Assembly (NCBI RefSeq): GCF_963662255.1 | Contig: NC_085046.1 | Coordinates: forward strand, 54,406,570-54,470,569 | Direction: 5' to 3' | Source of the DNA: Cinclus cinclus | Taxonomy: Eukaryota; Chordata; Aves; Passeriformes; Cinclidae | DNA length: 64,000 nt | Shown here: positions 21,828 to 35,086 of the stretch, one piece after another | Layout of the letters: each line of letters begins with the position of its first letter | How positions within the stretch are numbered: position 1 is the first letter of the stretch | The notes under the pieces: generated by a model | Databases searched by the model: none | What the model saw: only the letters and a program-made list of their open reading frames with translations | Told to the model about the DNA's origin: nothing | Translations under genes and position numbers: made by a program

Positions 21828-24082
21828 GAGTAGATGTAGGAGTAAAGAATCAATGTTAGGAGTTGGAAATTGTTTTTAGAAGTAGGAAATAAATGGTAGA
21901 GTTAGGAAATCAATTGTAGAAGTAGGAAATAAATTGTTGTTTCTCTGACACAGTCTCAGAGTGTGGCTTTCTCGGCCTTCTCCTGTTGCCTTTTCCCTCT
22001 GCCCTCAAATGCCAATGTGGGCGGCAACTGGGAGGGGAGGGGATAGGAACATTGTAGCCACAGGGGCCCAGAGGAGCCCTGGCAGGGGCCTGTGCCCAGT
22101 GCTACAGGAAGACAAGAAGCAGCCCCCAGGCAGGCCAAGCTTGGGACCCAGCCTGGGAGTCTGGAAAGCTTCCTGCTCTCAACTGCAGGGCAGGACAGGC
22201 CATCTTCATGGGGCATGAGCTGCAGGCAGCAAGCGAGCTAAAAGGGACAGAAGGAGCCCTCAGCTGGGGTCACAGTCAGTGCTGCAGAGGAAAGCAAAGC
22301 TTCTCGGGATCCAGAGCCAATGTGGCCTGAGGGAAAGTTCCTTCTTGACCCCAGGGCTACTGATTGGCCGTGTTGAAAAGGGGCTCTGGAATGAAGGCAG
22401 CCAGTGGAAACACCGGTCGCCTTGGAGAGCCACATGCCATCCTGCCTGTTCAGCAGAGTCAGCTGCACAGGACAACCCAGGGTCTGCCAGGCCAAGTGCC
22501 AGTGGCACAATAGGTAGAGTCTGCAAGGATGCTCCAGGAAGTCCCTGATGCAAAGAGATGGAGACATGCTTCGTTGGTGTGGCTAGCTTTTAGCTGTCAG
22601 AATAAACCAAAACTCTTGTAGGGATCTTCAGAAGATCCCGCCCTTCAAAATGACAATGGCCTGCACCGAGAGAGGGGCCAGCTTCCAGTTTGATGCCGCC
22701 CTGAGCACTGAAGGGGATGAGTGGAGGGAAAGAGCCAAGAGGAAGGATGGATTTGAACAAATCCACAGGATTCCTGCCAAGCCATTGAAGCCTAAGTGCA
22801 GATGTATCCTTGGCCAAGGAAATGAGTGACTTGAGATGGCGACAAGTCAGATGTGTACAGGCGAGAAACGCAAGCCCTCTATTTAAGGAGGGTTCCGAAC
22901 AATCAAGAGAGCTTTTGTCACGTGGATCACCGAGGGTTGTGTGTCTGTCTCCAGCCAGGACCGCGGTTACCGTTCTACTCAACGACAGCAGAGATTTTCT
23001 CCCCGTTTTGGACCGTTTTTGGTTTGCCCAAAAGGCTGCTTGATGCTTCTTTTTCAGTTCTCTCTCCATCGTCAACTTGATGTTTCAATGGGATGAGGAG
23101 AGCAACAGTGGGTTGCAAGGGTCACTGAGCTAAGGACCACACCATCGTGCCCGTCAACAGCGATCCAATGGGGCTGTGGAGAAGAAAAGAAATGGGAATT
23201 GAAAAGCAACCTGGCAAGAAGTTGATGCGGAGACTGGCAGGAGATGTCAGCATGTGCTCGCCTGTCCGAGTGGCGCAGGCGAGCAGCACTGAGAATAGAG
23301 AAGAAGGGCTGTCATGTCACGGGATTTAAAGCAGCCAAGCCACGTGCCTGATGTACACAGAAGCCTCCCGTGCCAAAAGTGGGAAACTAGCAGGTAATGT
23401 GCTTCTAGAGGAGAAATGCTGGGACTGAGGTGGCCAAATGATTATAAAATCCGAGGCAAGAAAGAGGGAATGATGGCATGGCCCACGTACCCCATGTTTT
23501 CTCCTGAGGCCGTGGACTTGCAGGGGCTAAAGGCCCGCTCTGGCAGATTTGGAAGGCAGTCAAGGCAGCCAGGCCAGAGCAGTGACATCAGCGTGACATC
23601 AGCGGCCCACAAACCGCATGGGTGGCAACCTCAGTGAGCAAAGCATTGTGACCTCACATCCCTCACTGCTTATGTTTGGGCACAGACAGAGCTGGGCTCA
23701 GACCGGCTCGCGCCTGGACTCCTGGCAAGCGTGCCTGCGAGGACTGGAAGCCCGCGAGGTCCTTGGGAGCTGCTGTGGGCAAGTCTGGGTTGTGATTCCC
23801 ATGCCTTTGCCTGTTTCCTTAGCCATACGTGGTTGAGGAAGCCAAGCAGTGTGAGCGGTGCTTGCGGCGGCACAGGTGAGCGGTGCAGGAAAGGACTACG
23901 GGGTGGCCGTGGGCTGGGCGATGGTGTCTGGGGAGCTGTGAGTGTGTGGTGTCCTTCTTGAGGGGCCTGGGCGCTCCTTTGAGCCGCCCATCTCCCTGGG
24001 ACAGCAAGTGACCTGTTTTGCAACGTGTCACACCAGCAGGAGGGAGCAGCTGCTGTGCCCAGCTCTGCTGCAAGCCACAAGC
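21828..24082 (+). other. Spacer 7 (2,255 bp)
   Basis: Poly(A) signals 21888-21893 and 21928-21933; TATA box for copy 8 23443-23449; candidate intron 23876-24023 ends in AA. ACAGTGGG near 23109 is shared only with spacer 15. Upstream subtype CCTGATGTAC and CCCATGCC occur together, as in spacers 9, 15 and 17. Confidence 0.75.
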
Positions 24083-24915
24083 ATGGCCACGGAGACAGAC
24101 TGGAACTGCCCCATCTGCCGTGACGGTCCCGGTGAAAAGGCTTCTGTAACACCGTGCGTCCACCAGTTCTGCCTGGGCTGCATTGTGCGCTGGGTCAAGA
24201 CCAAGCCATTGTGCCCCCTGTGCAGGCAGCCTATCAAGAGCATCGTTTACTCTGTTCGGTCGGAGGAAGACTTTCTGGAGATAGCTCTCCCAAGCTCCTC
24301 AGACTCATGGGCTGCTGGTCACCAGGATGAGCAGGGGGCTGCGGAGCGCATGCCCAGCACCTATGTAGCTGGCTTCCCAGCTGAGCTCTGGGCTGGCATT
24401 TTCCAGGACTGCTCAGAAATCCTGGAGCCCCTGCTGCCCTGGCTGAACCAGGAGCTTTCGCAGCTGCTCAGGACCCACTGGTGGGAGGTGGCTCTGGCAC
24501 AGAGTGTGGTCGTAGCCAATTTGTGCTACTATGGGCTGAGGCAGGAGGCCTTGGTCCAGGAGCTGCAAGGCCTGCTGCAGGAGCAGACGGTGGCATTTGT
24601 GCGCCGGCTCATTGACACTGCTGCTGACAGGTGCAGTGATGAGATCCTGCGGTGGATGAACCTCCTGAACTCCCATGCTCAGGAGGAAGAGGAGCAGGAG
24701 CAGGAGCAGGAGGAAGAGGAGGAGGGTCCCAAAGGCATCACTGCCTCCCTCCAGGGGACTCTCACCCCCATGGTGGCCTCCTCCCACAGCCCTATGGTCT
24801 CCAATGTGGAAGCAGACACTGGAACATTGGAAGCCACGCTGCGTGAGGGGCCCAGCCGCTCTCCATCCATGCCCGTCCATGCAGAGTGGGAGCAGCCCCA
24901 TGACGAGCCGGGCGA

Positions 24916-24949
<34 letters not shown>

Positions 24950-25147
24950 GCAGCAGGAGACGTCCCCTCTGCCCAAGGCTGCAGCCGCAGCCCTCGTGCT
25001 CCTGGCCGGGACACGGACAGCGTGCCCAAGGAGCGCCGGCGCCCCACAAAGAGGAAGGCCTCTAGACCTCAGGACTCTCCCCAGCCCCCAAAAAGGCCGT
25101 CCCGCCAGCGCAAGCCCAAGCCAAGGCCCCTTGATTGTAGGAAGTAG
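24083..25147 (+). CDS. TOPORS-like RING-finger protein, copy 8 (354 aa, variant tail)
   Basis: Same protein as copies 10, 16 and 18: R191W, R267W, Q271H, the E288D/G289V pair and R299P relative to copy 1, with the long acidic tract and thirteen alanines (nt 24917-24955). The CAG tract is interrupted near its 3' end by CCG (an alanine codon GCC), a change expected to slow microsatellite slippage. The upstream candidate 3' splice site reads AA (24022-24023) in place of AG. The RING and the rest of the helical region match copy 1. Confidence 0.87.
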
Positions 25148-27402
25148 GAGTAGATGTAGGAGTAAAGAATCAATGTTAGGAGTTGGAAATTGTTTTTAGA
25201 AGTAGGAAATAAATGGTAGAGTTAGGAAATCAATTGTAGAAGTAGGAAATAAATTGTTGTTTCTCTGACACAGTCTCAGAGTGTGGCTTTCTCGGCCTTC
25301 TCCTGTTGCCTTTTCCCTCTGCCCTCAAATGCCAATGTGGGCGGCAACTGGGAGGGGAGGGGATAGGAACATTGTAGCCACAGGGGCCCAGAGGAGCCCT
25401 GGCAGGGGCCTGTGCCCAGTGCTACAGGAAGACAAGAAGCAGCCCCCAGGCAGGCCAAGCTTGGGACCCAGCCTGGGAGTCTGGAAAGCTTCCTGCTCTC
25501 AACTGCAGGGCAGGACAGGCCATCTTCATGGGGCATGAGCTGCAGGCAGCAAGCGAGCTAAAAGGGACAGAAGGAGCCCTCAGCTGGGGTCACAGTCAGT
25601 GCTGCAGAGGAAAGCAAAGCTTCTCGGGATCCAGAGCCAATGTGGCCTGAGGGAAAGTTCCTTCTTGACCCCAGGGCTACTGATTGGCCGTGTTGAAAAG
25701 GGGCTCTGGAATGAAGGCAGCCAGTGGAAACACCGGTCGCCTTGGAGAGCCACATGCCATCCTGCCTGTTCAGCAGAGTCAGCTGCACAGGACAACCCAG
25801 GGTCTGCCAGGCCAAGTGCCAGTGGCACAATAGGTAGAGTCTGCAAGGATGCTCCAGGAAGTCCCTGATGCAAAGAGATGGAGACATGCTTCGTTGGTGT
25901 GGCTAGCTTTTAGCTGTCAGAATAAACCAAAACTCTTGTAGGGATCTTCAGAAGATCCCGCCCTTCAAAATGACAATGGCCTGCACCGAGAGAGGGGCCA
26001 GCTTCCAGTTTGATGCCGCCCTGAGCACTGAAGGGGATGAGTGGAGGGAAAGAGCCAAGAGGAAGGATGGATTTGAACAAATCCACAGGATTCCTGCCAA
26101 GCCATTGAAGCCTAAGTGCAGATGTATCCTTGGCCAAGGAAATGAGTGACTTGAGATGGCGACAAGTCAGATGTGTACAGGCGAGAAACGCAAGCCCTCT
26201 ATTTAAGGAGGGTTCCGAACAATCAAGAGAGCTTTTGTCACGTGGATCACCGAGGGTTGTGTGTCTGTCTCCAGCCAGGACCGCGGTTACCGTTCTACTC
26301 AACGACAGCAGAGATTTTCTCCCCGTTTTGGACCGTTTTTGGTTTGCCCAAAAGGCTGCTTGATGCTTCTTTTTCAGTTCTCTCTCCATCGTCAACTTGA
26401 TGTTTCAATGGGATGAGGAGAGCAACAGCGGGTTGCAAGGGTCACTGAGCTAAGGACCACACCATCGTGCCCGTCAACAGCGATCCAATGGGGCTGTGGA
26501 GAAGAAAAGAAATGGGAATTGAAAAGCAACCTGGCAAGAAGTTGATGCGGAGACTGGCAGGAGATGTCAGCATGTGCTCGCCTGTCCGAGTGGCGCAGGC
26601 GAGCAGCACTGAGAATAGAGAAGAAGGGCTGTCATGTCACGGGATTTAAAGCAGCCAAGCCACGTGCCGGATGTTCACAGAAGCCTCCCGTGCCAAAAGT
26701 GGGAAACTAGCAGGTAATGTGCTTCTAGAGGAGAAATGCTGGGACTGAGGTGGCCAAATGATTATAAAATCCGAGGCAAGAAAGAGGGAATGATGGCATG
26801 GCCCACGTACCCCATGTTTTCTCCTGAGGCCGTGGACTTGCAGGGGCTAAAGGCCCGCTCTGGCAGATTTGGAAGGCAGTCAAGGCAGCCAGGCCAGAGC
26901 AGTGACATCAGCGTGACATCAGCGGCCCACAAACCGCATGGGTGGCAACCTCAGTGAGCAAAGCATTGTGACCTCACATCCCTCACTGCTTATGTTTGGG
27001 CACAGACAGAGCTGGGCTCAGACCGGCTCGCGCCTGGACTCCTGGCAAGCGTGCCTGCGAGGACTGGAAGCCCGCGAGGTCCTTGGGAGCTGCTGTGGGC
27101 AAGTCTGGGTTGTGATTCCCACGCCTTTGCCTGTTTCCTTAGCCATACGTGGTTGAGGAAGCCAAGCAGTGTGAGCGGTGCTTGCGGCGGCACAGGTGAG
27201 CGGTGCAGGAAAGGACTACGGGGTGGCCGTGGGCTGGGCGATGGTGTCTGGGGAGCTGTGAGTGTGTGGTGTCCTTCTTGAGGGGCCTGGGCGCTCCTTT
27301 GAGCCGCCCATCTCCCTGGGACAGCAAGTGACCTGTTTTGCAGCGTGTCACACCAGCAGGAGGGAGCAGCTGCTGTGCCCAGCTCTGCTGCAAGCCACAA
27401 GC
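25148..27402 (+). other. Spacer 8 (2,255 bp)
   Basis: Poly(A) signals 25208-25213 and 25248-25253; TATA box for copy 9 26763-26769; candidate intron 27196-27343 with AG. Upstream subtype CCGGATGTTC. No gene recognised. Confidence 0.75.
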
Positions 27403-28235
27403 ATGGCCACGGAGACAGACTGGAACTGCCCCATCTGCCGTGACGGTCCCGGTGAAAAGGCTTCTGTAACACCGTGCGTCCACCAGTTCTGCCTGGGCTG
27501 CATTGTGCGCTGGGTCAAGACCAAGCCATTGTGCCCCCTGTGCAGGCAGCCTATCAAGAGCATCGTTTACTCTGTTCGGTCGGAGGAAGACTTTCTGGAG
27601 ATAGCTCTCCCAAGCTCCTCAGACTCATGGGCTGCTGGTCACCAGGATGAGCAGGGGGCTGCGGAGCGCATGCCCAGCACCTATGTAGCTGGCTTCCCAG
27701 CTGAGCTCTGGGCTGGCATTTTCCAGGACTGCTCAGAAATCCTGGAGCCCCTGCTGCCCTGGCTGAACCAGGAGCTTTCGCAGCTGCTCAGGACCCACTG
27801 GTGGGAGGTGGCTCTGGCACAGAGTGTGGTCGTAGCCAATTTGTGCTACTATGGGCTGAGGCAGGAGGCCTTGGTCCAGGAGCTGCAAGGCCTGCTGCAG
27901 GAGCAGACGGTGGCATTTGTGCGCCGGCTCATTGACACTGCTGCTGACAGGTGCAGTGATGAGATCCTGCGGTGGATGAACCTCCTGAACTCCCATGCTC
28001 AGGAGGAAGAGGAGCAGGAGCAGGAGCAGGAGGAAGAGGAGGAGGGTCCCAAAGGCATCACTGCCTCCCTCCAGGGGACTCTCACCCCCATGGTGGCCTC
28101 CTCCCACAGCCCTATGGTCTCCAATGTGGAAGCAGACACTGGAACATTGGAAGCCACGCTGCGTGAGGGGCCCAGCCGCTCTCCATCCATGCCCGTCCAT
28201 GCAGAGTGGGAGCAGCCCCATGACGAGCCGGGCGA

Positions 28236-28274
<39 letters not shown>

Positions 28275-28461
28275 AGGCCCCTCTGCCCAAGGCTGCAGCC
28301 GCAGCCGTCGTGCTCCTGGCCGGGACACGGACAGCGTGCCCAAGGAGCGCCGGCGCCCCACAAAGAGGAAGGCCTCTAGACCTCAGGACTCTCCCCAGCC
28401 CCCAAAAAGGCCGTCCCGCCAGCGCAAGCCCAAGCCAAGGCCCCTTGATTGTAGGAAGTAG
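27403..28461 (+). CDS. TOPORS-like RING-finger protein, copy 9 (352 aa, mosaic tail)
   Basis: Mosaic of the two tail types. It has R191W, R267W and Q271H like copy 8, but after the alanine run it reverts to the copy 1 residues (EG at 288-289, R299). The alanine run is eleven uninterrupted codons (nt 28237-28269), with the long acidic tract. The switch therefore falls at the CAG tract, as expected if recombination or gene conversion ended there. Copy 17 has the same protein. The upstream splice-site candidate is intact. Confidence 0.87.
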
Positions 28462-30716
28462 GAGTAGATGTAGGAGTAAAGAATCAATGTTAGGAGTTGG
28501 AAATTGTTTTTAGAAGTAGGAAATAAATGGTAGAGTTAGGAAATCAATTGTAGAAGTAGGAAATAAATTGTTGTTTCTCTGACACAGTCTCAGAGTGTGG
28601 CTTTCTCGGCCTTCTCCTGTTGCCTTTTCCCTCTGCCCTCAAATGCCAATGTGGGCGGCAACTGGGAGGGGAGGGGATAGGAACATTGTAGCCACAGGGG
28701 CCCAGAGGAGCCCTGGCAGGGGCCTGTGCCCAGTGCTACAGGAAGACAAGAAGCAGCCCCCAGGCAGGCCAAGCTTGGGACCCAGCCTGGGAGTCTGGAA
28801 AGCTTCCTGCTCTCAACTGCAGGGCAGGACAGGCCATCTTCATGGGGCATGAGCTGCAGGCAGCAAGCGAGCTAAAAGGGACAGAAGGAGCCCTCAGCTG
28901 GGGTCACAGTCAGTGCTGCAGAGGAAAGCAAAGCTTCTCGGGATCCAGAGCCAATGTGGCCTGAGGGAAAGTTCCTTCTTGACCCCAGGGCTACTGATTG
29001 GCCGTGTTGAAAAGGGGCTCTGGAATGAAGGCAGCCAGTGGAAACACCGGTCGCCTTGGAGAGCCACATGCCATCCTGCCTGTTCAGCAGAGTCAGCTGC
29101 ACAGGACAACCCAGGGTCTGCCAGGCCAAGTGCCAGTGGCACAATAGGTAGAGTCTGCAAGGATGCTCCAGGAAGTCCCTGATGCAAAGAGATGGAGACA
29201 TGCTTCGTTGGTGTGGCTAGCTTTTAGCTGTCAGAATAAACCAAAACTCTTGTAGGGATCTTCAGAAGATCCCGCCCTTCAAAATGACAATGGCCTGCAC
29301 CGAGAGAGGGGCCAGCTTCCAGTTTGATGCCGCCCTGAGCACTGAAGGGGATGAGTGGAGGGAAAGAGCCAAGAGGAAGGATGGATTTGAACAAATCCAC
29401 AGGATTCCTGCCAAGCCATTGAAGCCTAAGTGCAGATGTATCCTTGGCCAAGGAAATGAGTGACTTGAGATGGCGACAAGTCAGATGTGTACAGGCGAGA
29501 AACGCAAGCCCTCTATTTAAGGAGGGTTCCGAACAATCAAGAGAGCTTTTGTCACGTGGATCACCGAGGGTTGTGTGTCTGTCTCCAGCCAGGACCGCGG
29601 TTACCGTTCTACTCAACGACAGCAGAGATTTTCTCCCCGTTTTGGACCGTTTTTGGTTTGCCCAAAAGGGTGCTTGATGCTTCTTTTTCAGTTCTCTCTC
29701 CATCGTCAACTTGATGTTTCAATGGGATGAGGAGAGCAACAGCGGGTTGCAAGGGTCACTGAGCTAAGGACCACACCATCGTGCCCGTCAACAGCGATCC
29801 AATGGGGCTGTGGAGAAGAAAAGAAATGGGAATTGAAAAGCAACCTGGCAAGAAGTTGATGCGGAGACTGGCAGGAGATGTCAGCATGTGCTCGCCTGTC
29901 CGAGTGGCGCAGGCGAGCAGCACTGAGAATAGAGAAGAAGGGCTGTCATGTCACGGGATTTAAAGCAGCCAAGCCACGTGCCTGATGTACACAGAAGCCT
30001 CCCGTGCCAAAAGTGGGAAACTAGCAGGTAATGTGCTTCTAGAGGAGAAATGCTGGGACTGAGGTGGCCAAATGATTATAAAATCCGAGGCAAGAAAGAG
30101 GGAATGATGGCATGGCCCACGTACCCCATGTTTTCTCCTGAGGCCGTGGACTTGCAGGGGCTAAAGGCCCGCTCTGGCAGATTTGGAAGGCAGTCAAGGC
30201 AGCCAGGCCAGAGCAGTGACATCAGCGTGACATCAGCGGCCCACAAACCGCATGGGTGGCAACCTCAGTGAGCAAAGCATTGTGACCTCACATCCCTCAC
30301 TGCTTATGTTTGGGCACAGACAGAGCTGGGCTCAGACCGGCTCGCGCCTGGACTCCTGGCAAGCGTGCCTGCGAGGACTGGAAGCCCGCGAGGTCCTTGG
30401 GAGCTGCTGTGGGCAAGTCTGGGTTGTGATTCCCATGCCTTTGCCTGTTTCCTTAGCCATACGTGGTTGAGGAAGCCAAGCAGTGTGAGCGGTGCTTGCG
30501 GCGGCACAGGTGAGCGGTGCAGGAAAGGACTACGGGGTGGCCGTGGGCTGGGCGATGGTGTCTGGGGAGCTGTGAGTGTGTGGTGTCCTTCTTGAGGGGC
30601 CTGGGCGCTCCTTTGAGCCGCCCATCTCCCTGGGACAGCAAGTGACCTGTTTTGCAACGTGTCACACCAGCAGGAGGGAGCAGCTGCTGTGCCCAGCTCT
30701 GCTGCAAGCCACAAGC
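28462..30716 (+). other. Spacer 9 (2,255 bp)
   Basis: Poly(A) signals 28522-28527 and 28562-28567; TATA box for copy 10 30077-30083; candidate intron 30510-30657 ends in AA. It has AAAAGGGTGC near 29665, a G variant shared with spacers 1, 4, 12, 13, 14 and 17. Confidence 0.75.
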
Positions 30717-31549
30717 ATGGCCACGGAGACAGACTGGAACTGCCCCATCTGCCGTGACGGTCCCGGTGAAAAGGCTTCTGTAACACCGTGCGTCCACCAG
30801 TTCTGCCTGGGCTGCATTGTGCGCTGGGTCAAGACCAAGCCATTGTGCCCCCTGTGCAGGCAGCCTATCAAGAGCATCGTTTACTCTGTTCGGTCGGAGG
30901 AAGACTTTCTGGAGATAGCTCTCCCAAGCTCCTCAGACTCATGGGCTGCTGGTCACCAGGATGAGCAGGGGGCTGCGGAGCGCATGCCCAGCACCTATGT
31001 AGCTGGCTTCCCAGCTGAGCTCTGGGCTGGCATTTTCCAGGACTGCTCAGAAATCCTGGAGCCCCTGCTGCCCTGGCTGAACCAGGAGCTTTCGCAGCTG
31101 CTCAGGACCCACTGGTGGGAGGTGGCTCTGGCACAGAGTGTGGTCGTAGCCAATTTGTGCTACTATGGGCTGAGGCAGGAGGCCTTGGTCCAGGAGCTGC
31201 AAGGCCTGCTGCAGGAGCAGACGGTGGCATTTGTGCGCCGGCTCATTGACACTGCTGCTGACAGGTGCAGTGATGAGATCCTGCGGTGGATGAACCTCCT
31301 GAACTCCCATGCTCAGGAGGAAGAGGAGCAGGAGCAGGAGCAGGAGGAAGAGGAGGAGGGTCCCAAAGGCATCACTGCCTCCCTCCAGGGGACTCTCACC
31401 CCCATGGTGGCCTCCTCCCACAGCCCTATGGTCTCCAATGTGGAAGCAGACACTGGAACATTGGAAGCCACGCTGCGTGAGGGGCCCAGCCGCTCTCCAT
31501 CCATGCCCGTCCATGCAGAGTGGGAGCAGCCCCATGACGAGCCGGGCGA

Positions 31550-31583
<34 letters not shown>

Positions 31584-31781
31584 GCAGCAGGAGACGTCCC
31601 CTCTGCCCAAGGCTGCAGCCGCAGCCCTCGTGCTCCTGGCCGGGACACGGACAGCGTGCCCAAGGAGCGCCGGCGCCCCACAAAGAGGAAGGCCTCTAGA
31701 CCTCAGGACTCTCCCCAGCCCCCAAAAAGGCCGTCCCGCCAGCGCAAGCCCAAGCCAAGGCCCCTTGATTGTAGGAAGTAG
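30717..31781 (+). CDS. TOPORS-like RING-finger protein, copy 10 (354 aa, variant tail)
   Basis: Protein identical to copy 8, two units upstream (6,634 bp), with the same interrupted thirteen-alanine tract (nt 31551-31589) and the same AA in place of the candidate acceptor AG (30656-30657). Copies 8 and 10 can be told apart by the spacers behind them: GGAGAGATG here near 32515 versus GGAGACATG behind copy 8. Its higher-order partner is copy 18. Confidence 0.87.
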
Positions 31782-34036
31782 GAGTAGATGTAGGAGTAAA
31801 GAATCAATGTTAGGAGTTGGAAATTGTTTTTAGAAGTAGGAAATAAATGGTAGAGTTAGGAAATCAATTGTAGAAGTAGGAAATAAATTGTTGTTTCTCT
31901 GACACAGTCTCAGAGTGTGGCTTTCTCGGCCTTCTCCTGTTGCCTTTTCCCTCTGCCCTCAAATGCCAATGTGGGCGGCAACTGGGAGGGGAGGGGATAG
32001 GAACATTGTAGCCACAGGGGCCCAGAGGAGCCCTGGCAGGGGCCTGTGCCCAGTGCTACAGGAAGACAAGAAGCAGCCCCCAGGCAGGCCAAGCTTGGGA
32101 CCCAGCCTGGGAGTCTGGAAAGCTTCCTGCTCTCAACTGCAGGGCAGGACAGGCCATCTTCATGGGGCATGAGCTGCAGGCAGCAAGCGAGCTAAAAGGG
32201 ACAGAAGGAGCCCTCAGCTGGGGTCACAGTCAGTGCTGCAGAGGAAAGCAAAGCTTCTCGGGATCCAGAGCCAATGTGGCCTGAGGGAAAGTTCCTTCTT
32301 GACCCCAGGGCTACTGATTGGCCGTGTTGAAAAGGGGCTCTGGAATGAAGGCAGCCAGTGGAAACACCGGTCGCCTTGGAGAGCCACATGCCATCCTGCC
32401 TGTTCAGCAGAGTCAGCTGCACAGGACAACCCAGGGTCTGCCAGGCCAAGTGCCAGTGGCACAATAGGTAGAGTCTGCAAGGATGCTCCAGGAAGTCCCT
32501 GATGCAAAGAGATGGAGAGATGCTTCGTTGGTGTGGCTAGCTTTTAGCTGTCAGAATAAACCAAAACTCTTGTAGGGATCTTCAGAAGATCCCGCCCTTC
32601 AAAATGACAATGGCCTGCACCGAGAGAGGGGCCAGCTTCCAGTTTGATGCCGCCCTGAGCACTGAAGGGGATGAGTGGAGGGAAAGAGCCAAGAGGAAGG
32701 ATGGATTTGAACAAATCCACAGGATTCCTGCCAAGCCATTGAAGCCTAAGTGCAGATGTATCCTTGGCCAAGGAAATGAGTGACTTGAGATGGCGACAAG
32801 TCAGATGTGTACAGGCGAGAAACGCAAGCCCTCTATTTAAGGAGGGTTCCGAACAATCAAGAGAGCTTTTGTCACGTGGATCACCGAGGGTTGTGTGTCT
32901 GTCTCCAGCCAGGACCGCGGTTACCGTTCTACTCAACGACAGCAGAGATTTTCTCCCCGTTTTGGACCGTTTTTGGTTTGCCCAAAAGGCTGCTTGATGC
33001 TTCTTTTTCAGTTCTCTCTCCATCGTCAACTTGATGTTTCAATGGGATGAGGAGAGCAACAGCGGGTTGCAAGGGTCACTGAGCTAAGGACCACACCATC
33101 GTGCCCGTCAACAGCGATCCAATGGGGCTGTGGAGAAGAAAAGAAATGGGAATTGAAAAGCAACCTGGCAAGAAGTTGATGCGGAGACTGGCAGGAGATG
33201 TCAGCATGTGCTCGCCTGTCCGAGTGGCGCAGGCGAGCAGCACTGAGAATAGAGAAGAAGGGCTGTCATGTCACGGGATTTAAAGCAGCCAAGCCACGTG
33301 CCGGATGTTCACAGAAGCCTCCCGTGCCAAAAGTGGGAAACTAGCAGGTAATGTGCTTCTAGAGGAGAAATGCTGGGACTGAGGTGGCCAAATGATTATA
33401 AAATCCGAGGCAAGAAAGAGGGAATGATGGCATGGCCCACGTACCCCATGTTTTCTCCTGAGGCCGTGGACTTGCAGGGGCTAAAGGCCCGCTCTGGCAG
33501 ATTTGGAAGGCAGTCAAGGCAGCCAGGCCAGAGCAGTGACATCAGCGTGACATCAGCGGCCCACAAACCGCATGGGTGGCAACCTCAGTGAGCAAAGCAT
33601 TGTGACCTCACATCCCTCACTGCTTATGTTTGGGCACAGACAGAGCTGGGCTCAGACCGGCTCGCGCCTGGACTCCTGGCAAGCGTGCCTGCGAGGACTG
33701 GAAGCCCGCGAGGTCCTTGGGAGCTGCTGTGGGCAAGTCTGGGTTGTGATTCCCACGCCTTTGCCTGTTTCCTTAGCCATACGTGGTTGAGGAAGCCAAG
33801 CAGTGTGAGCGGTGCTTGCGGCGGCACAGGTGAGCGGTGCAGGAAAGGACTACGGGGTGGCCGTGGGCTGGGCGATGGTGTCTGGGGAGCTGTGAGTGTG
33901 TGGTGTCCTTCTTGAGGGGCCTGGGCGCTCCTTTGAGCCGCCCATCTCCCTGGGACAGCAAGTGACCTGTTTTGCAGCGTGTCACACCAGCAGGAGGGAG
34001 CAGCTGCTGTGCCCAGCTCTGCTGCAAGCCACAAGC
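31782..34036 (+). other. Spacer 10 (2,255 bp)
   Basis: Poly(A) signals 31842-31847 and 31882-31887; TATA box for copy 11 33397-33403; candidate intron 33830-33977. GGAGAGATG near 32515, the older-looking variant, is shared with spacers 1-4, 12 and 18. Confidence 0.75.
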
Positions 34037-34863
34037 ATGGCCACGGAGACAGACTGGAACTGCCCCATCTGCCGTGACGGTCCCGGTGAAAAGGCTTCTG
34101 TAACACCGTGCGTCCACCAGTTCTGCCTGGGCTGCATTGTGCGCTGGGTCAAGACCAAGCCATTGTGCCCCCTGTGCAGGCAGCCTATCAAGAGCATCGT
34201 TTACTCTGTTCGGTCGGAGGAAGACTTTCTGGAGATAGCTCTTCCAAGCTCCTCAGACTCATGGGCTGCTGGTCACCAGGATGAGCAGGGGGCTGCGGAG
34301 CGCATGCCCAGCACCTATGTAGCTGGCTTCCCAGCTGAGCTCTGGGCTGGCATTTTCCAGGACTGCTCAGAAATCCTGGAGCCCCTGCTGCCCTGGCTGA
34401 ACCAGGAGCTTTCGCAGCTGCTCAGGACCCACTGGTGGGAGGTGGCTCTGGCACAGAGTGTGGTCGTAGCCAATTTGTGCTACTATGGGCTGAGGCAGGA
34501 GGCCTTGGTCCAGGAGCTGCAAGGCCTGCTGCAGGAGCAGACGGTGGCATTTGTGCGCCGGCTCATTGACACTGCTGCTGACAGGTGCAGTGATGAGATC
34601 CTGCGGCGGATGAACCTCCTGAACTCCCATGCTCAGGAGGAAGAGGAGCAGGAGCAGGAGGAAGAGGAGGAGGGTCCCAAAGGCATCACTGCCTCCCTCC
34701 AGGGGACTCTCACCCCCATGGTGGCCTCCTCCCACAGCCCTATGGTCTCCAATGTGGAAGCAGACACTGGAACATTGGAAGCCACGCTGCGTGAGGGGCC
34801 CAGCCGCTCTCCATCCATGCCCGTCCATGCAGAGCGGGAGCAGCCCCAGGATGAGCCTGGCGA

Positions 34864-34899
<36 letters not shown>

Positions 34900-35086
34900 A
34901 GGCCCCTCTGCCCAAGGCTGCAGCCGCAGCCGTCGTGCTCCTGGCCGGGACACGGACAGCGTGCCCAAGGAGCGCCGGCGCCCCACAAAGAGGAAGGCCT
35001 CTAGACCTCAGGACTCTCCCCAGCCCCCAAAAAGGCCGTCCCGCCAGCGCAAGCCCAAGCCAAGGCCCCTTGATTGTAGGAAGTAG
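34037..35086 (+). CDS. TOPORS-like RING-finger protein, copy 11 (349 aa)
   Basis: Protein identical to copies 1, 7, 12, 15 and 19; DNA of the copy 7 subtype (CTT for Leu69, GAT for Asp272). Short acidic tract, ten alanines (nt 34865-34894). Together with copy 12 it forms the only adjacent pair of this subtype inside the window. Partner one higher-order period downstream: copy 19. Confidence 0.88.
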